Positions 46,400 through 58,369 of a stretch of 64,000 nucleotides of DNA are shown piece after piece. Origin of the DNA: Parelaphostrongylus tenuis (Eukaryota > Nematoda > Chromadorea > Rhabditida > Metastrongylidae); NCBI GenBank assembly GCA_019055375.1, contig JAHQIW010005528.1:1-64000 (forward strand), read 5' to 3'. Position numbers and translations under genes: made by a program. Positions within the stretch are counted from its first letter, which is position 1. Every line of letters begins with the position of its first letter. The notes under the pieces are model-generated. The model saw only the letters and a program-made list of their open reading frames with translations. It did no database searches and was not told where the DNA came from.

Positions 46400-47280
46400 A
46401 TCTCAGAGGAGAAATCGCCTAATTAGGTGATTTTAACCTTTCAAAGCTTCCTATTGCACGATTAGCAAGCTATAAAATACGATAGATCAACTTCAGAGAG
46501 AAAAAGGGGTTAACACGAGCGAAACTGGGAACTTCAACTAAGCTTTAACGGGTAACAGGCAGTAAATAGAAGTCAGAACGTTGTGACTACAATGCTCTTT
46601 CAGCTAACCGGGGTTCCCTTCAGATTGGTGCGCACCACATAATTCCCCTTTCAACGAGTGATTGCTGATAGGACCAATAGGCTTGACACATGGCCGAGAG
46701 ACATGCACAGCAGGAGCGTCGGCTGGTGTAGGGATAGCGCGTGAGCCCCCCGAAAAAACAATCCCGAGTTTAACGCGTACGAGACCTCCCGGGTTTTGTT
46801 CACATCTCAGCATCCTTGTCGCTGTACTCGATCCATTGACATGCTGTGAAAAAAGAATAGGCAGTAAATAAGGATTGAAATAGGGTTAAAGATGCCCACC
46901 TGAGTGCTGGACACAGAGCGCTGTGTCCGGGCGTTGATGCCCAGCATGGCAACCTCGTTCGCAATTATGCTGTGCCCATAGGCGGAGCAATGAGTAATGT
47001 GCTATGTGAGTTCACGTCGCCCCCTCGTTCGCCAAGCGCTACGAGTGAATTATCTAAATAGGGATGGATAGTGATGTGATGTCGGGGGAAATCGAGCTTC
47101 ACAGACAAATAGTCGCCAAATCGAATTCACGCTGTCTCACATGGGAGTTAACATTCGATTTATCGTCCACGACTGCAACAGGAAACAAAAGCGAAGTGTA
47201 AGCCGCGAAGAAGCTTTGCACTAATTGCAGCCTTATTGGCACCTGGCGAAAGATTCATATCGATCTCCTATTATCCGAGA
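46400..47280. other. GC-richer stretch, unassigned
   Basis: Contains GTGAGCCCCCCGAAAAAAC and paired TGCCCACCTGAGTGCTGG / GTGTCCGGGCGTTGATGCCC. It could be the 5' untranslated part of a retroelement. No coding exon is recognisable. Confidence 0.3.
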
Positions 47281-47287
47281 ACCCTAG

Positions 47288-47430
47288 TGTATATATACAT
47301 ATATATGCACATGTATATATATATATATATGTATATGTATACATATGTATATATGTACGTATATATATGTACATATATATAAGCACGTATATGCATGTGT
47401 GTGTGTGTGTGTGTGTGGGGTGTGTATGTG
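47288..47430. repeat. TA/TG microsatellite
   Basis: (TA)n units, then (TG)n near 47396-47417. Long frames here are translation of the repeat. Confidence 0.85.
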
Positions 47431-47639
47431 GGGCCTAAGCCAATTACATATTGAATGATGGCACAGAGTTAATCTGATATTTCCGCGAAAGAACCGCATA
47501 AAACTAAACGATTGCACTTGAAGTAAACACGATTTCCCTAGCTGAACCAACAAAATCCTCTACGTTGTTATTTTTTCTTCAAAATCCAATTGTAAATTCC
47601 TCTCACAAGGGAAAAAAATCACTAGAACGAAGGGAAATT

Positions 47640-48690
47640 CGGCGTTGAAAGTGAAAATTGATAACGCTTATTATGCTGTTCATTAATCCGTTCGAAGCGA
47701 GACGTTTTTCGCTTTTTGCTCGAGGTTTTGATAGACATTCGAAAGCATAAATCTCGACGGTATCAATGCTGCCTTTGAAATTTTGGAGCGTTCTCGATGC
47801 GCCATAGAAACCAAAAGAAGATTACATTTCACACATTCGGCGCGCCTTTTTTTGCTCGGCTCGAGATGGTAGATGGCTTTCCGGGAGAGCTTTAGTAGTT
47901 ATTAGATAGCCTGAAAAACAGTAATTCTGAAAATGAACTTAGTTTTCCGGAAGGTTTTCATAGAACGGGATAGATATTATGTCTCGTAGTCAGGAATAAA
48001 CGCATGAAAACATATGAGGATCTAGAGAAAATCGGGGTGTTCAAAATGCCAAAGAAAATGTAGAAATTTTCTCGGAATAGAGAAATTTCTAAATAAATAA
48101 CGAAAATCACGCGACTATCGAATAGTGCTGCTCGTAGCGTCTTCACTGCCACATCGAACAAGCGCGATTTTCCTTATTTGTTTAAAAATTTTTCTGTCTC
48201 AGAAAAATTTATATATTTCTCATATTAGGATCATAGAAGAGACCTTATTCTATCGTTTTTATGAGTGCTGGCTCTTATTTTCGCTTCATATTGTCTTTAC
48301 GAAGTTACGAAGAACCCGCCACGAAGCTTGAGCAACGGCCTGGCTACTTTGAACGAGAAATGTAATATTCTTTTCGCTCTTAAAGCACTCAATAAAGACC
48401 TTTCAAGAAACCAACTTTAGCTTCAGAATCGACGAGATTTGAGCTATCGAATGACTGCTAAAAATCCAGTGAAAAGCCATCAGCAAACCCCACCCGAACG
48501 AACAAAGCAAACCCAGTGTGAGACATAACTTCATTTTCGCTGTTACAGCGCATTGAAAAGGCCCTTCGAAAAGCCGAGTATATAATTGAAATCATAGAGA
48601 TTCAGGCTCTGAATAATTACAAAAGGTCACGATAAAAAATGTGTCAGCGGAAAAGGCCTTCGGAAATTCGTGAATTTTTAAAGATACACA
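47640..48690. repeat. family F array
   Basis: Fragments such as CATTCGAAAGCATAAATCTC near 47741 and GAGATTTGAGCTATCGAATG near 48438 face each other. Confidence 0.4.
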
Positions 48691-49486
48691 CTGCCCTAAA
48701 CGAGTAATCGAATCACTCGAGTAGTTTTCAGTAGAATGATCGCTTAAGTCACGGTCCAGAGATGTACCCAACTAGGTTGGTCCATTCATTCAAGCGACCC
48801 GGAAAGCATCGTACTTCGATGTGGCCTATTATTTTTGCTCACTTAGAGAGAAAGTACTCCCGTGAGAGTGATTGCACTTATGAGCAGTTTACTGCGTTCT
48901 CCGTAGATGAAAGCGTACTACATTTGTTGAAAACGATCCCGAGCCGCTTTCTCTTCCAAGAATTTCCTCATTCCTCGGTGCATGTGCACTTTGGCGTTCT
49001 TCTAATCTCATTTGGCATTCGATTAAAGCCATTAATTATTCCTCACAACATAAATCGACAGGTAACGCTGGCTTCTTAATATTCACTCGTCGATCACTCC
49101 TCAAATTTTACTATGCAGATCCCAGCAGTTTTGCCGCCGAAGTCGTTTCCTCTCATGCATCCTCCACAAAGATCTTCGTCTTCGAACATCTCGTTTTTTG
49201 TTCTGACGTCTTCTTCATGAATGATAGTGAATGCTGGCCCGGCAAATCTTCTTGCAATCGCGAAGGAGGAACTCAAGCTACGCCGTTCACTGACTGACTG
49301 TGAGTGATCGTTGTAGAAGGGGTCGAACCAGATCTTTACCTCCTGACAGCCTGCATCACTGACCATTTTGACACCGCATTCCCACCTCTCCTGCCACCTG
49401 TTTGGCTTCTTCATTCAGAGAACACTACTTCTGCCAATGACTCCAGTTTGAACTAGTCTGATTGAGCGCCTAGTTCTTTTTCCGAA

Positions 49487-49602
49487 AGAGGAAGATTGCC
49501 TGCGATGAACCAGTAGTGCAGGCACATTACTGGTAAAAATGACAACGAGGAAGATTGCCTACTATGAACCAGAAGTGCATATCGCACTACTGGTAAAAAA
49601 TT
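49487..49602 (+). repeat. tandem duplication, about 60-bp unit
   Basis: GAGGAAGATTGCCT starts each unit and CACATTACTGGTAAAAA / GCACTACTGGTAAAAA ends it. Each unit also folds on itself (ACCAGTAGTGC against GCACATTACTGGT). Confidence 0.7.
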
Positions 49603-49959
49603 AGTTCAATTGATGGAATTTATGCCGTGAAAATAACAAATACAAAAGCAGGAAAATCATTTCATGAACTGTGCGTTTTCAATGTAAAGCTTACACGAGG
49701 TGGACATTTATTCTCTCCAGGATCGATGCATAACGTTTCGGTAATTTTACCTTCATCAGAGCCGCCAAACTTCTTACATAGGAGAGCTACTGGTGTGATG
49801 AATATTTGTAACGTAATGAAAGATACAGATCGATACCTTGTTTCGCAGAAAGGCTGATAGCAGAAGCGGACCCTCGGGACAGGTTAGCACAGGTTCCTCG
49901 AAAGGATGAGATGCAGGTTCGGTCTTCATTCGAGGGCCATAATGGATATAATATGGTAC

Positions 49960-50865
49960 TTACATGTTAGACGGCAGCAAATTTATAAACCGATCTCATT
50001 CGCTTTACGAGAAATTTTCATAGGAGTGTTAGTAATCATTCAAAAGCTTGAATCTCTGGCTAGAGCCCTACTTGTTCGTTTTGCAAAACACCCTCTTATA
50101 ACACTGTAAAATCCAAAATAAAAATATGTTTCACACGACCACGTGTTTTTCTTCTCATATCGCATATATTTCGCTGGACAAAATTCCTTGCTTAAAGTGC
50201 TAGCATTCATCCGATGGAACGAGTTTCAAAGAACTCGAAAATGTGTTTGCTTTTTGGAAAAGCTCCTTTCATAGCATAGGAAAAACAAATGATTTTTGCT
50301 TCAGACCTCACGGGCAGAGCTCCTTCTTTAAAGCACTGTAGTCATTTGATAACGTAAGTTCCAATAATTTTAAAGTTGTGCTTATTTTCTAAAAATACTA
50401 AAGATAATGTTTAGCAGGGAAAATCGATCGAGTTCACACTTTCCACAACCTTGCTTAGCGGCTAATTCACGTAGCGGGAGGGCGGTGCGGGGCGGGGCGA
50501 TCGATCACGTTTGAAATATCGTTAATCAATCAGGGATTTTTTTCATCGCATGAACAGAAACTTCAGATGAAAAACGCATGATTTTGATACTTAGGAAAAT
50601 CCTCTACACGCTGATTTTTTTTTTTGTATTCCAGCGAATTATACGGAGGCGAAAGGCGCGTGTGAAACATAATTTTATTCGGGAAGTTACAGCGTTATAA
50701 AAGGGTGTTATGAAAAACTGGCGACGTGGCGTTGTAGCCGGAGATTTAGGCTTTCAAACGGTCACTAACATTCCTGCGAAAGGCCTCTCTCCAGCGAATG
50801 AGATTGGTTTATAAATTTGACGTCGTCTAGCGTAAAAGTTCCCATAACACAACAGTAATTTTGAA
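49960..50865. repeat. family F array
   Basis: CGCTTTACGAGAAATTTTCA, AGTGTTAGTAATCATTCAAA and AACACTGTAAAATCC in order, then a reversed set near 50650-50800. A GC-rich knot (GCGGGAGGGCGGTGCGGGGC) sits near 50476. Confidence 0.5.
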
Positions 50866-50869
50866 AAAT

Positions 50870-51415
50870 TATTTACAGGATGTGACAACACACCGGAACG
50901 TCAGTCAGCGATTCTGAAGAAACTAACTAACGCACAAGCTTTACATTGCAAAGGACAGTTTCAGAGACATCTTAATCATCAGACGAAGGATTAGTGAGAG
51001 CGGTCTTTTGAGTTACAAGAAGCGAGGGACTTATCTTGCCAAGAACAAGTAGATTTCTCATCAGCTGTAATCCTAAGAGCATGATAAACTGCAAGTAAGG
51101 CTTTCCTCCAAATCCAGGAAGATCGATTGGGCAAGTGTTTCATGAAATCCATAAAAAAAGACGAGGTTGGCCACTGGAGAAAAGCTTGACGACAATCGAA
51201 TCCACACGTTTTGGTGGATGATCGACGTATACGAAGAAGATAATCGACCGAAGTAGAGAAGTACTTAGGAGCAGCAAAAAAGTCTGTGATTGAAAGTCGT
51301 CAAAAAATCCTCAAAATTAAAATACGATTACCATCGTTTGACCCTTAGAAAAAGGAACATCATCACGAAAAGTAATACAGATGAAACTATGAAGAATTCA
51401 GACTAAATCGCGCGG
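50870..51415. other. no gene recognised
   Basis: Short frames only; no splice-bounded exon or repeat family was identified. Confidence 0.45.
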
Positions 51416-51419
51416 AAGT

Positions 51420-51560
51420 GGTGGTCTCAGTGGTACGGTGGTAGCACGCACCTCCGATATGGGCGAAACGCGGGTTCGACTCCCGTCTACGATTGAGGAT
51501 TTTGTATACCCACTCGTCATGCTTAGATGTATGATTACAACATCACAACACTGCTATAGA
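51420..51560 (+). repeat. SINE family 2, well preserved
   Basis: CAGTGGTACGGTGGTAGCAC (A box), GCGGGTTCGACTCCCGTC (B box) and the tail TTTGTATACCCACTCGTCAT. Confidence 0.65.
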
Positions 51561-52029
51561 ACGGTACAAATAGAAAATCCTCGTAGATTATGCAAATGAG
51601 ACTGAGTTCAAAGTACGTCAGAAACACTTTTCTTCCACAAAATCGACTTTTCACTCCAGAAAAATATCGAGAAATATCAAGAAATTCTAACGTTTTCGGC
51701 AGTCTTTCCTTCAATAAGTCCAGATACGATATGGTTATACCGAAATTTCTTCGGAGACCCAAACGTTTCGGAGGATTTTGCCTTGCGCAGAGTCTGGGAA
51801 AGCTCGGGTTACCTAACCGACCCAGTTAGGCAAACGCCTACTTCCGCTACTCCAAGGGAAAAGAATCACGGAAACTGAAAAAGAAAAGAAAAGAAAGGAA
51901 AAACTGGACACTTCTGAATAATGCGTAGATCAGTAGATATTCGATCCTGGTCAAACCAATTTCTTCGTTCAAACCTTTTGAGACAACGTTATCCGAGAAA
52001 ACATAAGATTTTTCGGGGGTCTTTCTCGC

Positions 52030-52330
52030 CAGAAAAAAATTTTATTTAGACTTTTACTCGCCATTCGAAAGCTCAAATTTTGGAGATTACAATAATCTGT
52101 TTGGTTTTTGGGAAGCTTTTCCTATCGCGTCGAAGCAACAGAAAATAGAGTATGTTCCACGTCCGACTGAGTTTCTTTCCTCATCCAGGATTCTGTGGAT
52201 TTCTTTTGCTGTGCTACTGGTAGCCATTCGATAGATCAAATCTCGATGACTCTAAGGCTAGAACTGATTTTCAAAAAATTCTTCACAAAAGAAGAGAGGG
52301 CCCCAGGTGTGAGAGGAAGATTACGTGTCT
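52030..52330. repeat. family F fragment
   Basis: TTTTACTCGCCATTCGAAAG and CAAATCTCGATGACTCTAAG match family pieces, cut off by the palindrome that follows. Confidence 0.4.
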
Positions 52331-52367
52331 CACTCGAAGCTTTCTTCGAACACAAAACTCACATACC

Positions 52368-52558
52368 CGATTCGGGACCGTGGACTCACGCTTTCGCATC
52401 TGTGGCCGCTCTGGACTGTCTGCTCCAGCTCCTCTGCATTCCCAACCTCTAGCATGCGGCGTCTACCCCCCAATCGCACGCTGGGGCGCTAGAGATGCAC
52501 ATGAAGCGGAGCAGACCGTCCGGAGTGGCCGTGAGTCCACGGTCCCGAAAGGGAAATG
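52368..52558. repeat. short GC-rich palindrome, family P
   Basis: TTCGGGACCGTGGACTCACG at the left and GTGAGTCCACGGTCCCGAAA at the right are exact inverted ends. GAGCAGACCGTCCGGAGTGG and its partner lie inside. It is the most symmetrical copy. Confidence 0.7.
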
Positions 52559-52904
52559 CGCGAAAATCACATGAACATGTGGAGAAGATCAAGGAGTATC
52601 AGATGAACACAGAAAAACCAAGGTTTTATCTTCCAAATAACGAAAAAACACTAATTGAATAACGTAAATTGCGCTCCTCTTGCAAGTTGCGCTGTGTGAC
52701 CGAAACGACCGATCAATAGCCGTCCGTCCCTAACCGTCCCTAAAGGGTTAGAATAGAAGGGTTACGTCTCTTCGGGAGAGGGCGAGGTCGTCGTCGTCCT
52801 TCATTCGTCAGACGGGAATATTCGGTTTCGGTCGGTGGTCACATGACGACGCGACTCAGCAGATCAGCGATGAAGCGTCAGTCTCCGCTCGGAATGTTCT
52901 CTTT

Positions 52905-52985
52905 ACACGTATGAACAGGTCAGGCTCGAACTCGCGAGCGAATCAACAGGATTGCGAAATCAGCTGCGCCACTAATCCGCCGCCT
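52905..52985 (-). repeat. tRNA-like sequence, minus strand
   Basis: The minus strand reads TTAGTGGCGCAGCTGA (A box) and CGCGAGTTCGAGCCTGAC (B box) with tRNA-like spacing. The outer stems do not pair well, so it is more likely a SINE head or tRNA pseudogene than a working tRNA. Confidence 0.4.
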
Positions 52986-53249
52986 ACATATTTTCAACAA
53001 GGCGACAATTGACAAACGTTGTCTGCACTTACGGACACAGAGTGTTAATTTTCACTTTCCCTGTGGGTCGGTTGAGTTTTTTTTCCTTTCTCTTTCTCTC
53101 TCTAATCTAGTTGTCGAGCTCAGTTCTCAGGGTTGCATCTCTTTGTCCTTGTGTGGATTTTGTGCTGTCGATCGAGTTCTTCTTGGTGAATGTAAATTTT
53201 CGTAACGTTTCCTATCGTCATGGCGACAGGATTTCTTGTGATGGTCCAA

Positions 53250-54510
53250 AATATTCGGATGGCAAGCAATTTTCCGGACTTTTTCGTTTTTCTTGATTAT
53301 TTTCTAAGCATTTAAGTTTTTCTTTACTCTATCGTTTAGAGGCAGTTTCTTGCGATCATTTTGATACATAGCACTCATACATTTGTTTCAAGATAGAGTT
53401 GTCCCGAGAGCAAAATCGATTCTCAACTCTACAAAAGTACCAAAGCAGCACCTGAACCCAAACGATGCTCGTGTAGCATCAACAATCGCTTTTGCTCTCG
53501 GGACGACTCCATCTTAACCGGCTTACTTCCGCGGACCCTACCTGGGCGTGCCGCCAGCTTCGGAACCACTGCACCTCCTCTATCTCGACTAGTTGCCGAC
53601 TACAGTACTGCTTTTCGTTGCAAAACCCGCAGCTAAATTGGAGTGGGTCTTGCGACGAAAAGCAGTGCTATAGGCAGCGACTAATCGGGTCAGAGGAGGT
53701 AGAGTCGTTCTCACGCTGGCGAACACGCCCAGGTAGGGTCCGCGGAAGTCAACCGGTTCAAGCAAATATGTAAGTGTTACATATCAAAATAACTGCAAAA
53801 TGCTGCTTTAAACGATAGTAAAAACAGAACTTGAATACATGGTAATAAAAATGCATGATTAAAATAGCAGCACAGATGTTATATTGGAAGTTAAGAAGTC
53901 GTTTACGCTACATATGCATTCAATAAACTTCTAAAGATGCTCAGTGAAGTTGAATGTAAAGCACATCCTTCACGAATTGATCTACCCCGAATGCTTTATC
54001 CTTCAGGCTTTTATTCTGAGATTAAATGGTGATCGATTCTGGGAATCTGACCGGTATTTGACGGCATTCATGAGAAAAAGAAAACCGGAGTTCTCAATTG
54101 GAAGCCAGGCCCACAGGCAACTTTCTAGAACAAATTTTCTGGACAGATGCGAGAGAACGAATCGAATGGAAAATAGATGAAATTGGCCGATATGTCGGTG
54201 CGTGAAAAAAAATGAAAAATAACGCTTGATACAGTCGAATTAACGACTCGAGCCCACGTCATGTAGGCGTTCTCTGAAGTATTTTTGGGCTCATCACAAC
54301 GACACTCGTGAAGCATCAACGATCATTTTTGCTCTCGGGACACTCCCATCTTGAAATAAATGTACAAGTGTTACGTATCAAAATGATCGCAAGAACTTGC
54401 TGTAAACGAGAGCAAAAGCAGAAACTTAAATGCCTGAAAAATCCGGATAATTTCCTGCCAATCCGATATTCTCCTAATATTGACGCTAAAAATTCCCGGG
54501 CCAACTATTT
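53250..54510. mobile_element. mariner-type foldback MITE with a second element inside
   Basis: Outer ends ATTCGGATGGCAAGCAATTT (about 53250) and AATTTCCTGCCAATCCGATA (about 54470) are inverted and match the simpler element at 57.9 kb. The left arm (to about 53515) and right arm (about 54300-54500) are complementary, including the CTCGGGACxACTCCATCTT stretch. A different palindromic element (about 53515-53765) sits next to the left arm, and a further partial arm lies at 53770-53830. Confidence 0.6.
53515..53765. mobile_element. GC-rich palindromic element, nested copy
   Basis: TTACTTCCGCGGACCCTACC near the left end is the complement of GGTAGGGTCCGCGGAAGTCA near the right end. The inner arms share GCAAAACCCGCAGCT and its partner. 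The element matches the one at 18.6-18.9 kb. Confidence 0.6.
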
Positions 54511-54639
54511 TTCAGCCTCTGCATAGAGTGATCCGGGGTTGCTAGAAGCAGAGAAGTTTCCTGTCGTCCTGCTGACAGGACTTCTTCAATCGGTGTGGGA
54601 TATCAGGTCTTTCCGTAAGATTTAAAACTGGAGCAGTAA

Positions 54640-55320
54640 GCACCAAATTCACTAACCAGAAGTGATCAAAATAGCATGATCTTTGTATCGTTCGACTGCG
54701 CATTTTCTTGTGAATATTTTGGTATGCAACTTGCCTGAGCTTGATCGAGATGGAGCTGTTGTGGGAACGAATTCGCTTGCTACACTTGCACGAATGGCGC
54801 GTAAGGAAATATGTAAGTGAGGCGGCGCGCAGGATTTGATGGAGGTTTTTGTGGATCGCCCGAGAGCGACTGATCCTCCAGACTGTACCCTCCAGCTTTG
54901 AACTTCGCGGACTTCCTAGTCGCCCTTTCTGCTACCGTATTGTCGCCTCTACTCCATTAATCTTGCGCGCCGCTTCACTAGCACTTTCCCCTAGGCACCA
55001 TTCATGCATGAGTAGCAGGCGAATTTGTTCCCACTACAGCTTCAGAAAGGGCGACTAGGAAGTTTGCGAAGTTCAAAGCTGAAGGGTACAGTCTGAAGGG
55101 CCAGTCGCGCTCAGGCGATCCACAAGAAGCTCCATAATTCTTGCGCGCCGCCTCACTAACATATTTCTTTGCGGGCCATTCGTGCATGAGTAGGAGGCGA
55201 ATTTGTTCCCCATCTTGAATAAGTGTATCAGTGTAATAACGAAATGTATACTAAAAGGTTCACAGAAGAATGCGCAATTGAACGACTATCAAAGCATGCA
55301 ATTTTAATTGTGGTTAATCA
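54640..55320. mobile_element. foldback built from a mariner N-terminal region, three copies
   Basis: Three copies of one about 150-nt module alternate in orientation: about 54760-54945 plus, 54945-55030 minus and 55035-55220. The plus reading resembles a mariner N-terminal domain (IRLLHLHEWRVRKYVSEAAR, then a degenerate RKxFRKFRSGD-like block). The outer ends CACCAAATTCACTAACCAGA and TTTTAATTGTGGTTAAT are inverted. No catalytic domain is present. Confidence 0.6.
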
Positions 55321-55739
55321 ATCTTGGTTTTTCTTGCTCTCGTACCTACACTTATGTAACGACCTATTATTCTGGTGGCATATCGCGTGGGAATTCCCAA
55401 GCCAACTCTCTTAGCTGGACATAGGGAGAATGAATCAGTACTTTTAATTGGCAGATTCGAGGTTGCTACGGGCAGAATTGTCTCCTATCGTCGCTTTATA
55501 GAGTCTTAGCCCTTTGACCATTCAATCGTACAACTGTTGCGTTGAACGGCTGTGCGGTTTTTTTTTTTGCCTCTCGAAAATTGTTATCAGTTGTTCTCCA
55601 AGTGATTTGAGTCAGAAATCGATTACGTTATCCTCCGCAGAGACGAAAGTCATAGAGTTCTTAAAGTTGTATATTCAGCAATATGAAGAGATATGTAAAA
55701 CTCCGAACCCAGAAGGGAATCGGACCCGCATTTCACCCT

Positions 55740-56650
55740 TTGTTGGGGCGCGTTCTGACCAATGTTACATAACCGGAGGACTTCTACTCGACTCTATCAA
55801 TCTTTTTGCAATGACAGAGACAAAGGGCTATCTTGACACGATTTAGAAAACAATTTTGATGGGGCGAAATGCCCATCAATCGTTAAGAATGAGGCAGAGT
55901 TCGAATGCAAAAGAAAAATGCCTAGGTATTCGATTGGAACGTTTCACAAACACCGTAGCAAATCGATGAATAAAACTTCTTCTTCAACCGCTCTTGGAGC
56001 GGTGGTATAAAGTTCATAATTATATATCCAATAATGTTAAGTGATATGTAAAACTTCGAACTCAGAGGGAATCGGATCCGCATCCCACCATTTCTGGTGG
56101 CGCATGGTATTCAACTGCGCTACCCGACGCTCATGCTATGCTACTACTTTTTCTACGATACAAACAGTCTCTGTCAGCGTCAATGGCCGATATGTGTTTA
56201 CCAGGCCAAACCGTTGACAACTGGTTGCAGACAGATCGACTGTTTGTATCGCAGAAAGAGGATAACGTAACGGGAGCATCGGTGGCTGCAACTGATTATC
56301 ACGCGCCTTGGAAAGCGCACCTTATGAGTTCGATTCCTGTACGAGGTCAAACGTTTTGCATATCACTCTACACTATTGGGTATATTATTATAACATCATA
56401 CCACCGCTCAATGGACAGTTAAATGAAACATTCTTATTCAACGAATTGTTCCTTATGTTTGTGAAACAATTCAATCGAGTGCGTAGGAACATTTTTCTCC
56501 TGCGTTCAGGTTCTGCCTCGTTATTAGCGATTGATCGGCTTTTCCCCCAAGTAAAATTGCTCTCTAAATCGTCGTCAAGATAGCCCTTTGTCTCTGCCGT
56601 TGCAGAGAGATTGATAGGGCTGAATAGGAGCTTCCCGGTTGTGCAGCAGT
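55740..56650. repeat. imperfect palindrome of about 0.9 kb
   Basis: Outer arms: TCTATCAATCTTTTTGCAAT near 55797 pairs with GTTGCAGAGAGATTGATAG near 56600. Next inner arms: TATTCGATTGGAACGTTTCA near 55926 pairs with TGTGAAACAATTCAATCGAG near 56459. Inner arms: a minus SINE 2 copy (56030-56130) faces a plus copy (56270-56400). Centre arms: CGATACAAACAGTC pairs with GACTGTTTGTATCG. Open frames across it are by-products. Confidence 0.65.
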
Positions 56651-56829
56651 GGTTAGCGCGTACTTCGACAAAAGCGCAACGCGGGTTCCACTCCTGTCTG
56701 AGGCTCGAAGTTCTGCATATTACTCAACATTACTGGATATCCAACTCTTTGTTTGGTATCCTTCGCGTCGTTCACATCTTCCCTTAAAGATTTCCATTTG
56801 TTGGCTATATGTCATGGATGAAAAGGTGA

Positions 56830-57115
56830 AATTCTCGGCATTGATCTGCCCCCTGTAGCCCTGTAGGGTGCGCTATGCATCCGGCTTCATTTGCAGCATC
56901 GTCAGAGGTGATTGGATGCATATCTGGCCTTCACAACGACTCTCGGTGGCCTAACGATGTACCAAATCGTTGTTGTTTCTCCTCCTAGACAAGTCTGGTA
57001 CCAGTCCACCAACCCTGGAAATATGGAAGGCTTCGTGGGTCTTGGCCGCGGAATTGAAACTCGATGACAGATGTGCCGCAGAGTACCTCAAACCACTGCA
57101 TCTCACGCACCTAGT
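56830..57115 (-). repeat. SINE family 1
   Basis: Minus copy from CTCGGCATTGATCTGCCCCC to ACCACTGCATCTCACGCACC, including CAAGTCTGGTACCAGTCCACC. Confidence 0.65.
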
Positions 57116-57279
57116 GTAATACCGAGAAAAATCTTGCATGTCTTTGTTTTCGTACTCTCTTGTTCACTACTCAGAGTATCTTACTGGATTGTTGACCTAC
57201 AGAAGTATTGCTATCCAGTTCTTTAAATCTGAAATGCTGTGTTGTCAAGATCTCGATGAGGATTGGGTTTATTTTTAGT

Positions 57280-57558
57280 TAAGCTCTCGGCTTTGATCAA
57301 TCACGCGCCATGCATTCGTCTTAATCAAGCATTGCTTCAGGTGATTGAATGCATATCTGACCTTTACGGTGACTCGCAATGGCTTCCCGCTCTATTGAGT
57401 CAGTGTGCTTATCCTCCTAGAGTTTCGCTACAAACTTTCTGCTCCGGAAGGAGGGAATACTTGGTGAGCCTTGTGCGTGGGATCGAACCATGGATCATCG
57501 ATTGATCGATCACGTGTCTGTCGCAGAATACCTCTAACCACTGCACCACACGTCCTCA
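57280..57558 (-). repeat. SINE family 1
   Basis: Minus copy from CTCTCGGCTTTGATCAATCA to CCTCTAACCACTGCACCACA, in the same orientation as the copy 160 bp upstream. Confidence 0.65.
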
Positions 57559-57892
57559 AGTAAAAGTATCATCTCTATTTGCTGGTAATGTAGACATTGT
57601 TGCGACTTCCGAAATTTTCTTCTCCAAGGCTCGCAGAACTAAAACAATTTGTCTACGACGATCTTTAGGTGGTCTCTTTGAAGCTCCATCTTCTTCGGCG
57701 TTCACCGCAGATTTTAGTTCTACTTTTCTTCGTCAACTCTCCTCATTACAAGGCTCAAAAGCGTCTATAGTTACCATTATTTTATACTTCAGAAGATCGT
57801 GAACATGCGATGTTTCTCAGATGTTTGATATCTGCTGTTCATCTCAGTGTTGTTACGGATTAGTGTCTGTCTTTTTATCTCTTTACCAGATT

Positions 57893-58350
57893 ATTGGGTT
57901 GGCAAAAAATATTCCGGACTTTTTCTTCTTTGTTGATTAATTTCCATGCATTTGAATTTTTTCTTTTGTGCTATCGTTTAGGGCAGTTTGTTGCGGTTAT
58001 TTTGATCTATAACATCTATACATTTGTTTCAAGATGGACTTGTCTCGAGAGTTAGAACGATTGTTGATACCTCGTGGGTATCGTTATGTGCCAAAGCAGC
58101 ACTTGAACTTAAACGATACTCTTATAGCACTAACAATCGTTTTTTGCTTTCGGGACAAATCCATTTTATAATAAATGTATAAAGTATTATATATTTGAAT
58201 AACCGCAACAAACTGCTTCAAACGATAGTAAAAGTAAAAACTTGCTGAAAACGAATTTAGAAAACAAAAAAAAACTTCAAGAAATACGAAATGCATGAAG
58301 AATAAGCAAAAACGAAAAAGTCTGCAAAATTTCTTGCCACCCAATATAAG
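57893..58350. mobile_element. mariner-type foldback MITE, about 460 bp
   Basis: It starts TTATTGGGTTGGCAAAAAAT and ends ATTTCTTGCCACCCAATATA, near-perfect mariner-like terminal repeats next to TA. Almost the whole length folds back, with arms around CATTTGTTTCAAGATGGACT and its complement. There is no transposase frame. Confidence 0.75.
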
Positions 58351-58369
58351 GTGTTTAAATGATATAAAT

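Noticed and set aside
47284..47553. Frame with long His/Thr and Tyr/Ile runs
   Set aside because: Translation of a TA/TG microsatellite.
49094..49414. Minus-strand frame of 106 codons, acidic
   Set aside because: It overlaps a reversed tRNA-like stretch near 49326-49370 and has no family resemblance.
55514..55846. Plus-strand frame of 110 codons
   Set aside because: Crosses a minus SINE 2 piece and the arm of the large palindrome; not a protein.
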